Of a stretch of DNA of 64,000 nucleotides, positions 26,501 to 36,972 are shown one piece after another. Each line of letters opens with the position of its first letter. The stretch's first letter is position 1. The notes under the pieces are model-generated. The model did not search any database, was not told the DNA's origin, and saw only the letters and a program-made list of their open reading frames with translations. Source of the stretch: Perkinsus olseni (lineage: Eukaryota > Perkinsozoa > Perkinsida > Perkinsidae); the NCBI GenBank assembly GCA_013115135.1, contig JABANP010000097.1, forward strand, positions 1 to 64,000. Reading direction: 5' to 3'. A program made the translations under genes and the position numbers.

Positions 26501-28806
26501 ACCACACCAACGAATGCTGATACTATCTGATGATGAATATGTACTACCATAAGACTACTGCATCAATAATGCTACTACTACTACCGATGTTAGTGGCTGA
26601 GCATTCTGTGGTGAGAAGTATATAACCAGGAATTGAGAGCATATGATGAGGAGTATGTAGAACAACGTGAGTAGCAAAGTACCTAACGAGAAGGAAGAGT
26701 AAGTGATGGTGTGGTAGTAGTAGTAGTAGGAGTAAGAGTAATAATACGTATTCTCTGCCTGGTGACATATCTCTTCCTCTTATCATTGCCTAGACTCCTC
26801 CATTGATGTAGGCGCCTTCTCCAGGCATTCGATTCAAACCTCTTACGCGGATCTCTCGACAAACTGATGACCACAGATGATCGACGTGACATGATAGACG
26901 TCATGATGACGATGGTATGACGACTGTTGTTATTATTACAGTTGTGATTTGCCATTATATTTGGTTGTGGCTCCTGATGATCCTCTAGTTGAATAATAAG
27001 ATGTAGCAACACCAGCAGCACCAGCAGGTTGGTGCATCACCATAGTACCATCATCATCATCACCACCTCCACCTCCCACTACTTCGTTGTACTTCATCAT
27101 CCTTCTGTTATTATGACTGGTATTTGATCTCGAAGACCTGAGACGACGACGATCATGATGATTAGCATGATAGAAAGTGTATGAATGTTCCTATTACCCA
27201 TCGCCAGGATGATGATGATGATGATATGATGATGCTCGATGATTGGTACCTCCTCCTCGGTATGTCTTATCACGCGATGTATTCTTATTGTCATGCCCTC
27301 TATGATGTGATGATGTTGATGATGATCCATTAATGATATGATTGTGATGGGTATTATTATAATAATAGTCATCAGATGCCTGTATCGTATTATCATATAT
27401 TGATGGTGATAATAACGAGTAGTTATGTTCAGCTTCCTCAGCCCAACGCTGTCTTATTTGATCTCTGAGATATTTCCGCTTTGGCGGTAAATCTGTAGAC
27501 ATCCTCGCCAAGCCTTGCTCCTCTTCTTTGTTTATTGACCTCTCCACGCTCCACAATACCTAAACTCATACAAACAGTACTCCTCACATTCATATTATTA
27601 TAATCAACTTATTACCAGTTCACCAATAAACCAGAATAATGTTATGAAGGCAACTGCTAGTATAAGACCCCTCATAGCCAATATATTGCTCGGCGTTACG
27701 GTGAAATAGTAGGTACAATGGGACGCTTGTTGCACCTGATAATTAATACTCCAACACCACATAACAACAACAATGACCACGCTACTACCTGGTAGCAATT
27801 CATCTGGTAATATACTTGTTCTCCATGTAGAAATACATAACCTGAATAATGATGATGAGGACGTAGTAGGAGTAAAGTAGTGGTTGTAGCACATTGTTGA
27901 TTGTCTGCATCAGGCGTAGTGGAATGTGCAATTTGTGACGGATCTGGGCATATCCCACCGGCAGAATCTTTGCATACTGACGTGCATGGTGATGTTAGAT
28001 AACATGTTATGGGATCCTCTTCTGATGATGGTAATACACACATAGCTAATGCTTCAGTAGGAGGTGTGTCTGGTGGCATCTAACAAGAATACTGTGATAC
28101 TCATACTGATGGAATATGATCTTGTATTATCACATCAAGACTCTCGCTCTTGATATAGTTACTAAGATCCAGACTATACCTATAAAGGATGACGACTATG
28201 ATGGTGATATTATTATTCATACGATTCTAGTAGTTATTATTACCCTAATGATAATCTACATGTTGGCCCTTGATAAAGTTTCCGTGATAATTGTACCATT
28301 TCTGATAAAGCTGGACATGTTAGTATTGGATATGTATTTGTAGAATTATCGAATATCCACATGATACCACAACTATGCCAAGTTGCAGCTATAAATAGAC
28401 ATACTGCTAGAGTGAGACCCAACATCAACACTCGACCCAATGCCTTCAATATACTGGGAGATGGTATCTTTATTGCCTGTTGCTGAGCAGCATACCTTGG
28501 TGTCTCAGTAGCAGTGATACCAGGACTTAGCGGCGATGGTGATATGGAAGGGAATGATGGACGATGTTGATGCTGGGCCACTTCTGAAGGTGATGATGAT
28601 GGTGATGCTTCTTCTTGTACCACACTAGCATTTGAGTAAGTGCCCATAGGCTGCTGCTGCTGCTGCTGTCGGTGATTGTTGGAGTTCACGTTATTGTCGG
28701 TATCATAGATAAAATGATTAGTATTATTATTCCATGATTGGCGCCTTGACATCCTCTCCTGTGGTGATACACCACGCTGATGGGAGGCTGACCTCATCGA
28801 TGACAA
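23552..28806 (-). CDS. Family 2 membrane glycosyltransferase, tandem copy A
   Basis: Starts MSSMRSASHQ at 28806 and ends near 23552. Order of parts: Q/S-rich cytosolic N-terminus; TM (RVLMLGLTLAVCLFIAATW); Cys-rich ectodomain (TCPALSEM, PTCRLSLG, CVLPSSEEDPITCYLTSPCT); TM (NILAMRGLILAVAFITLFWF); basic loop (DPRKRFESNAWRRRLHQW); TM pair near 26400-26550; GT2 catalytic domain with FPPSHIFVCDNG, HPDINYLYIPEGNKTFAFYW, YAVIIDDDVILPSDLHIPHQ, SCHGAVALWDRETLDE, the GED acid region, and FRQRVKSWDVTSH in place of the QxxRW motif; C-terminal TMs; tail REDEIRDIPPCPPHPDVDWF. GT2 processive enzymes use nucleotide sugars to build polysaccharides such as chitin, cellulose or hyaluronan; substrate unknown. 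This copy has the most introns (for example 25159-25260 and 25385-25425) and is the most diverged of the three. Confidence 0.85.
25954..25977. repeat. (GAT)n microsatellite in an intron of copy A
   Basis: A tandem GAT run between coding segments of glycosyltransferase A, in the gap downstream (gene direction) of the exon near 26017-26319. Confidence 0.75.
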
Positions 28807-29466
28807 GACGACACAACAACAACGACTGATAAAGCACTCTTATACTACGATTGTTATTCGATGACAACACAACAGTGCAACTGAGAAAGGAGGAAGATAT
28901 TATCATTATGATGATGATGATGATACATCAACAGCATCAGCATCAGCCCTCATTATCCTTCTTGCTAGTAGTAGTAGTAGTATCGAATGCTGGTGTTCAT
29001 AGTAGTAGCAGATATACCATCATTAGTAGTAAGGAGAACCTTTCTCGACTACCATGGTAAGAATAGTATAGCTCGTAGTAGTAGTAGTAGTAGTAGTAGA
29101 CAGCAGCGGCAGTGGTAGTAGTAACTATTTACTGAAAATAGCTGGGTAGCAGCAACAGCCGCGGCTGGGTTGGAAATAACAGCATCGTAAGGACGATGAT
29201 GATACACGTTGAGAGGATCACAGGAATCGGACACGACAACACACCTCGGAGGGAATAGTGGATGAGTAGGACTCGATGCATGTTGTTCTCACAACAACAG
29301 CAACTGGACATATCATCCAGTGGTAGTGATGATGTTCCCCTCAGAGAACAACATTAGAGTGGATAACAACAGCACAAGTGAGGCACCGGTAGTATCATCA
29401 GAGTAATGTAACGAGTGGCCTCTATAAGCATCATAAATCATCACAGTAGTGATATTAACATTATTA
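28807..29466. other. Spacer between glycosyltransferase copies A and B
   Basis: About 660 bases with GTA and GAT microsatellites (a GTA run at about 29076-29100) and no supported gene. It carries the 3' end of B and the promoter and 5' UTR of A. Confidence 0.5.
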
Positions 29467-32400
29467 TTAATGATGATTATTATTAGACGATCTCCTCTGT
29501 TGACCGGGTGGCGGGATAACTTGAGGAGGAGTCGATGATGCAGCATCATCATCATCATGCTCTGCTGATCCGTCATCATGCACTTGATCATCATTCTCTT
29601 CTGGTATAGTCGACTCCGGTTGTTGTTTCTCATCCTCTGGAATATCACCAGTCCATACAGTAAACCAATCAACATCAGGACACGGGGGGCACGGTGGTAT
29701 ATCCCTAATCTCATCTTCACGTACACCTGATAATAATAATAACAACAACGAGGGGGAGATGTTAGTAGCTCTGTTGTTGTTGACTTACGTATCTTGATGC
29801 CCTTCCTAACATGAGAATATACAAGTAGATTTTGTAGTAGAGCACCAACACGGAATACCAAAGATGACAGACGATACCATGGGAAGGTTAGACAGGCACA
29901 GAAGGAGGAACGCAAATCATGACGATCTCGTAATACGACGATCTCGAACATGACAACCATCACGTATCTGAAGGAAGTTCATCATACTCCTGCTGCTGCT
30001 GATGCTGTCCTTTGTATTACATCAAGCCTGTGAATATAACAAACATGAATAGGAAACTAACCCAATCACGGATGATAAGGCCACATAGAAGGAATGTACG
30101 TAACCAATCTAGCACGATTGTTAGTAACTGAAAGGTAACAATGACAATGCCGCCGCTGTGCAGCACGACGACGACGATGTTGATGATGATGATGATGATG
30201 ATGATGATGAGATTACCTCCTGAAGGAAGTATGGTTTTAGAACCCAACTGGCTAAGTGACACCAACTCCTAGGGTTAATAATCTCCCATATGTAGGTGAA
30301 GGTTTTCTTATGTGAAGTTACATCCCATGACTTAACACGCTGTCTGAATAGCATACCCCAGTTATCGGGAGCATAGGTTGGTACGATAGCCTGGGCTGAG
30401 GATATGATCTTAGAATCATCCCTCTTCCTCAATAAGGACAAACCCATGTACATATCTTCACCATTGAATACTGTATCATGCTCATAGAATATCTCATCAA
30501 GAGTCTCTCTATCCCATAATGCTACAGCACCATGACAACTTAGTGACCGTGCTAGAGTTGCTTGGAAGAGTTTATGCAAACCAGCAATCTTATACTCGAT
30601 ATCTTGGCATTGTACCAATAGATTGGGTTTACCATCAGGAGTTGCTGCAGTGATAGGGAAGTGGACTGCCTTGATGTTAGGATTCTGGTCCAGTAGTTGA
30701 TGAGGTATGTGTAGATCGGGAGGGAGGGGCACATCATCATCGATGATAACAGCATATTTAAAGTCAGTTACTCTACCATTCTGGACAAGATAAGGTATCC
30801 AATATTTATTACACCAATAGAAGGCAAAGGTCTTATTACCCTCTGGTACATAAAGATAATTAATATCAGGATGTACCTGTTGTGTGGCCCATTGATTGTC
30901 ATCTACTGGTACTGGTGATACACCATTATCACATACAAATATATGGCTAGGTGGGAATACCATAAGAGCTGCCCTCAAGGTGGCAGTGAAGGTCTCATAC
31001 CTCTCCTCCGTCATAGTAGATTGATGGCATGCAATGAGTAGACATACATCTCTCGTCATACCTTGACTGAGTACAAAGTCAACAGTCTCTGACTCATCAC
31101 TAGGGGCAGTCATCATAGAGCGAGGCGTCATATCATCATCTTCATCTTCCTCGTCTTGTTGTTCTTGTTGCAATTCCGCCAAAGGCCTCTTCTCGTCATC
31201 ATCTTCTTCTTCTTCGATAACCTTGGGTATGCTAGCCTTCAACTCCTCCTGCATATGCTCAGCGAAGACTGGCTTCTTTGGCCACTTAACCACAAACATA
31301 GCACAACCGAATAGGAATATATCCAGTAGTACATCAAGGAAGATGAGCCAGTCCAATACTGATGTTGCATCCCAGATGGATACCACACCAACGAAGGCAT
31401 CATACAGACTATCATCAGGGTTCATGTGTTGAGGTGAAAATCTTATTATGAACCATTCAGTGAATATGACGAGAAGAATAAAGAAGATATTCAATAAGCC
31501 AGTCCTCAGCTTCTCCTTATTAACAAATGCCTTCTTCTTGTCCTGATTAAGATTCCTATATTGATCCAACCTTCGCCTCCATGCATTAGACTCGAACCTC
31601 TTCTTAGGATTCCGTGATTGTAGTTGACTCTTGACCCCAGGTACATCACTCATATACTCACCAGCAGCAGCACCATAAGGAGATTGTGCAGCTACTGATG
31701 GTGATACCATACTTTCATTGCCACCAGGCGTTGTACCATTACCCCATACTGAACCAGCTTGGGATGCATGAGCATAATTAAACCTAGCCTCAGCAGCCCA
31801 ACGTTCCAGTATTTGTTGTCGTAAGAATCTCTTCTTAGCAGGTAGTTCAACACCCATTCTAGCCATACCTTCAGCTTGCTCTTGACGTAAACCCCTGTCA
31901 ACACTCCTCAGGGCGAATTCAGCGACTATCCAGAATACTATCATAACAACAGTAGCTACAATAAGACCTCTAATGGCCAATATATTAGAAGGAGTAACCT
32001 CAAACTTTCTACCACAATAGGCTGCTACTTCCAATTTATAACATGCCAATTGTTCAGTAAAACTTTGTCCAGCCAACCATATATTACACTGCACGTTATT
32101 GTCCATATCAGTCTTATCCTTCTCTAATACCTTACCAGCAGGACATCGACCATTAGTATCAGCTTCACGACACATATAATCACAAGAATTAACAGAGAAG
32201 CACGTGATGAAGCCTTCATCATCATGTGGTAGAATACATCGTTCCAATGCCTCCTCGGGTGGTGTACCAAAGGGAACGGTGATACCTTCCCTCTTCATAC
32301 GATCAGCCAAGAGGAAATCATATTTAATAGACATAGAACATGTTGGACCCCACAGATCCTTCTCCTCGAAGTGGAAAGAACTCGCTAAACTAGGACATTG

Positions 32401-32778
32401 ATAAATAGGCCACAGGTTAGTAGTGCTATCATATACCCAACTATAACCACGACAAAACCTACAACAGACTCGACTCACCAACCACAGGCATTATCATAAG
32501 CATGAACATCATACTTACCATATTGCAGCTACTATGAGACAACATGTTAGAACTACTATTAAGAATGCTACTCTCCCAAATATAGGGCATATTGGTGGGG
32601 CCTTCACCTACAGGGAGAAATAACAATGTTCTGGTAGTAGTAGTAGAGATATTACCTTAGGCACCACATAATGAGGTTCAGGAGCCTCTATGGACTCTGG
32701 AGACGAGGGTTGCTGCTGCTGCTCCAGTAGTCCTTCCTGCGTATTCCTTCCTTCACCAGTTGTTGTTGTTGTAGCCAT
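29467..32778 (-). CDS. Family 2 membrane glycosyltransferase, tandem copy B
   Basis: Starts MATTTTTGEG at 32778 and ends at 29467. Same architecture as copies A and C: short N-terminus, TM, Cys-rich ectodomain (CRFCRGYSWVYDSTTNLWP, CILPHDDEGFITCFSVNSC), TM (NILAIRGLIVATVVMIVFWI), basic loop, TM pair, GT2 core (IIDDDVPLPPDLHIPHQLLD, GEDMYMGLSLLRKR, LFRQRVKSWDVTSH), C-terminal TMs, tail REDEIRDIPPCPPCPDVDWF. Most of the protein, from the ectodomain to the end of the catalytic domain, sits in one exon of over 2.2 kb. The introns that split A and C at Q|VHPD and ER|YE are absent. It has its own 89-nt intron (30128-30216) at E|LLT, filled with GAT repeats, where A and C are uninterrupted. Likely acts at the plasma membrane or Golgi; substrate unknown. 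Confidence 0.88.
30128..30216 (-). other. Copy-specific intron composed largely of GAT repeats
   Basis: On the minus strand it begins GTAATCTCATCATC and ends TTTCAG, splitting LQE|LLTIVLDWLR. Copies A and C encode the same residues (IQELLTI) without interruption. It contains an unbroken run of about eleven GAT triplets at 30179-30211. Confidence 0.85.
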
Positions 32779-33433
32779 GTTGTTGTTGGAGTTGATGTTG
32801 TTTATAAGGATGGATGAGGAATAGTAAGGAAAGAAGGAGGGGGAGCAAGAGGAACAATAATGAAATACAAATACAACTGAGGAGAATAGTAGATTGTTGG
32901 TGTGAAGGTGGCAAGCAAAGAAACAAGCCTTGATGGTGATAGAAACAACACGAAGAGGAACATCATCAATACTAACGGAAATAGCTGCTTATGTTAATGA
33001 TGAGTAATTGGAAGAATAAAGAGGAACAACACCTTACTTTGAAGATGCACAGCATCATCATCATTAAGAGTCAATGGTGTATACTACTACCTTACTAATA
33101 GTATGTAGTCATATGTAGTCATAGGAGTAGCATAGATGCCTCCGTTATCGAGGACTTCTTGTTTTAGGGGTAGACAATATCGATTATGATGATCCCTTGA
33201 TCATGATGTTCTCCTCTTCTCGTTGTTGTTATTAAAGTAGAGTAGTAGAGGTATACCGGAACCTTGGTGGTCTACACTCTTGTTGTGAAGTGATGAAAAT
33301 AATGATACTAATAATCATAGTATATTAACAACAATGATAATACTACTAATAGTAGTAGTAGTACAACTACTACTACCACCAAGCTTATGTACACTCATCT
33401 AGATGAACTTCTTGTGGTACATGAACAACAACA
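32779..33433. other. Spacer between glycosyltransferase copies B and C
   Basis: About 655 bases of mixed sequence with GTA/GTT repeats toward 33340-33380. No supported gene. Includes the promoter side of B and the 3' side of C. Confidence 0.5.
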
Positions 33434-36400
33434 TCACCATCCTTCTCCTTGTTCTTGTTGTTGTTGCTGGTCATCATCACCAGTCCATACAGTAAACCAA
33501 TCAACATCAGGGGAGGGTGGGCATGGTGGTATATCCCTAATCTCATCTTCACGTACTCTTATCTTGATACCCTTCCTGTCCTTAGAATAAGTGAATATAT
33601 TCTGACATAATGCACCCATTCTAAAGAATAACGCTGATAGTCTGTACCAAGGGAATAAGACTATAGTCAACGGGGATGAGCGTAGATCCCTTCGGTCACG
33701 TAGGACTATATACTCAAATAGGAGTACCATAACATACAACAATAAGGTGAATACTGCTGCCATGAGTACTAGTGATACCCAATCACGTACTAATAGCCCA
33801 GCCAATAGGAATACTCGTAGCCAATCAAGAATAATTGTCAATAACTCTTGTATGAAGTATGGTTTAAGTACCCAACTAGGGCCATGACACCAACTCCTAG
33901 GGTTAATAATCTCCCATATGTAGGTGAAGGTTTTCTTATGTGAAGTTACATCCCATGACTTAACACGCTGTCTGAATAGCATACCCCAGTTATCGGGAGC
34001 ATAGGTTGGTACAACATCAGCGGCGCATGAGTAGATCCGAGAACTGTCTCTTCTCCTCAATAAGGATAAACCCATATACATATCCTCACCATTGAATACT
34101 GTATCATGCTCATAGAATATCTCATCAAGAGTTTGTCTATCCCATAATGCCACAGCACCATGACAACTTAGTGAACTACTCAAAGTAGACTGGAAGAGTT
34201 TATGAAGGCCGGCAAGCTTGTATTCAATATCTTGGCATTGCACAAGCTGATTCATACTACCATCAGGTGTTGCTGCAGTGATAGGGAAGTGGACTGCCTT
34301 GATGTTAGGATTCTGATCCAACATCTGATAGGGTATATGCAGGTCCGGGGGTAGGGGCACATCATCATCAATGATAACAGCATACCTGATGATGATGACC
34401 ATCATCATTCAGAGAAGGGTACAGCAGCAGAAGTATTACCGAAAATCAGCTACACGACCTTGGCGAGCAAGATAAGGTATCCAATATTTATTACACCAAT
34501 AGAAGGCAAAGGTCTTATTACCCTCCGGTACATAAAGATAATTAATATCAGGATGTACCTGATGACTGGGTTGTTGGGGTTGTTGTTACGAGAATAATAA
34601 TGATGATGTACTGACCTGTTGTGCAGCCCATTGTGTATCATCGAATGGTGTATAAGTCCTACCATTATCACATACAAATATATGACTTGGAGGGAACACT
34701 TGTAATGCTGATCGTAATGTACCAGTAAAGGTCTCATACCTACCTTCGATGATAATAATAACGGAAAAGCATTAGTACCATAATTACCTCTCCTCAGTCA
34801 TAACTGATTGATGGCATGCTATCATTAAACATACATCCTGTGTCATGGTCTGATCCATAATGAACTTAGCTGAGCCAGTATCAACACTCGATATGTCATC
34901 ATCATCATCATCGTACTCATAACCATCATAGCTGTATGATGGTGAGAAGGAAGAATCTACCTGAGCATCCTCATGGCGTGTTGGACGGTGGTAAGCATCA
35001 TCGCTATCACCATGCACCTGAATGATGGAGCAGCAGCAGCAGTGGACCTAGTAGGTGGTCACATTGTTATTACCGTCAATTTGTGTAGAGAATCCTTCAC
35101 CCGCTCAGCATACACGGGTTTAGTTGGCCATTTAACAACAAATACCGCACATAGGAACAGACAGAAGTCCAAGAGTACATCAATAAATATCATCCATTCG
35201 AGGAATGATGTGGCGTTCCATATCTCAATAACTGCCACTAATGCATCAGTATAGGTCGGATGTACGGTCTTCTGGTGTGGAGAGAAGTATATTATAAACC
35301 ATTGGGAGAAGGTAATGAGGAGGTAGAAGAACGCATCAAGGGTTATTGTACCTGATAATGATGGGCATACTACTAAGTGGTAAGAGTATAACTTACGTGT
35401 CCATGCCCGGGAATTGAACCTGTGCCTCTTGGATGAGCTCAACTGTTTGTATTGAGATAGACTTCGTAACCATGCTGCACTCTGAAACCTCTTACGAGGG
35501 TCACGTGAATAATACCGACTCTTCATACCATTACTCTCGACCAAGGGTGGAGGGTCCCCCGATGTTGATGATACTATACCACCACCACCACCTTCTTCTT
35601 GTTGTTGGTTTAGTAGTAGCTGCTCGCTATATACTGAATTATCAACTGTACTAACTATACCACTCATACCACTCGAATAGTAATAATTCCTCTGTGCATC
35701 ATCAGACCATCTTGTCAGAACCTGCTGACGTAATAATCGCCTTTTGGATGGTAGTTCAACTTCCATCCTTTCTGAGCCCTCAGCTTGTTCTTCCTTCAAA
35801 CCCTTGTCAACTCGTCGTAGAGTAAACTCTGCACATAACCAGAAGAGTACTATAAAGCAGTCGGCAAAGATAAGCCCTCTGATAGCAATGATATCACCAG
35901 GTGTGAAATCGAATGTATAACCACAATACTGATTAAGTTGTAGTTTATAACAATCAGTACGTTGAGACCAAGCACCACCAGCTAACCATACGTCACACTT
36001 CTCATTCTGCATCATAACCGTTTCATCTTTATCAATAGTAGCAGGATCCGGACACAACTGATTAGTATCAGAAGTACGACATGTGTAGCTACACGGGGAT
36101 AGTCGTATAACAATGAATATAATCCTTATCCTCATGTGGTAGTATACACCTTTCTAAAGCATCCTCTGGTTTAGTCCCATAAGGCACAGTCATGTTATCA
36201 TGCTGTAGTTTCCATGCTGATTCATAATTATAGGCGATATCCAAGCGACAAGTAGGAGTATTCACATCGAGCATAGCCTTCTCTCCAATAACATTGAATG
36301 TATCTTCTAAGGGTGGACAGGTATATAAAGGTGTCTTAATACCATCATATAACCAATTTATACCATGTGTACGCCTGAGTACAACAACAACAACGATGAT

Positions 36401-36695
36401 GATGAACAGGAGGAGGAGGAGGAGGAGGAGGCATGATGTAGTATTACCATGTCGCAGCTATAAATGTACTAGAAAATAACACAATAGCTAGTATGAGAAC
36501 ACGACCTAAGATTGGTAAGATAGGAGGACCCCCTGAAACCTGAGGATGATGATGATCATTATGCAACACCACTAATATGACCATCGGTAATACCTTAGGC
36601 GGCGGCGGTACAAGCCGTCGTGGTGATGGAGCCTCGACCCTATCAGCAGCAGCAGCAGCAGTGGTGGTGGTGGTGAATGTGTTCATACCAGTCAT
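33434..36695 (-). CDS. Family 2 membrane glycosyltransferase, tandem copy C
   Basis: Starts MTGMNTFTTT at 36695 and ends at 33434 (tail QQQQQEQGEGW). Same domain order as B: TM (PILGRVLILAIVLFSSTFIA), Cys-rich ectodomain (CILPHEDKDYIHCYTT, CTYSFVIR-type cysteines near 36060), TM (DIIAIRGLIFADCFIVLFWL), basic loop (DPRKRFQSAAWLRSLSQY), TM pair, GT2 core (IIDDDVPLPPDLHIPYQMLD, GEDMYMGLSLLRRR, FRQRVKSW), C-terminal TMs, REDEIRDIPPCPPSPDVDWF. Introns at 34386-34439 (R|YAVII), 34559-34615 (Q|VHPD) and 34740-34787 (ER|YE) interrupt sequence that is continuous in B. Bases 33885-34012 are identical to 30257-30384 in B. An N-terminal intron at PK| is shared with B. Confidence 0.87.
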
Positions 36696-36874
36696 GTAGA
36701 AATAAATAAGTCACCACCGTCTTGTTGTTGATAGTAATAACAGTGAAATTAGGTTAACAACTGACAGCGGTAATATCCTAATACCAGACAAGCAACCATC
36801 CTACCGTAGGAGGTAGTAAAGACGACGATGAAGACAGCTTCATGATGCTGACGATGATGAGACAACAGAAAAGA

Positions 36875-36952
36875 CGGAGCGAAGCGATTCATGATTGACA
36901 ATTTCATGAAACGCAACTTCCATTTTTTGTTAGAACCCGTCGCTTCGCTCCG
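36875..36952. repeat. Nested inverted repeats between two minus-strand genes
   Basis: CGGAGCGAAGCGA (36875-36887) is matched by its perfect reverse complement at 36940-36952. Inside it, TTCATGA (36888-36894) pairs with TCATGAA (36904-36910). A competing pair, AGAACCC (36932-36938) with GGGTTCT just after the outer arm, would form a different hairpin. The element sits between the stop of the RING gene and the start of glycosyltransferase C and is not triplet-repetitive. Confidence 0.7.
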
Positions 36953-36972
36953 GGGGTTCTCTAGTTCTTTTG

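Noticed and set aside
29049..29311. Minus-strand ORFs between glycosyltransferases A and B
   Set aside because: They are short, cysteine/leucine-rich by-products of GTA repeats, with no domain or splice support.
30130..30215. Serine-rich C-terminus of glycosyltransferase B as a real coding end
   Set aside because: It is read-through of the GAT-rich intron; paralogs A and C continue directly with LLTI...DWLR, and an in-phase acceptor at 30128 restores this.
23552..36695. Three copies as an assembly duplication
   Set aside because: The copies differ in introns, N-termini and many substitutions, so they are true paralogs; only short blocks are identical.
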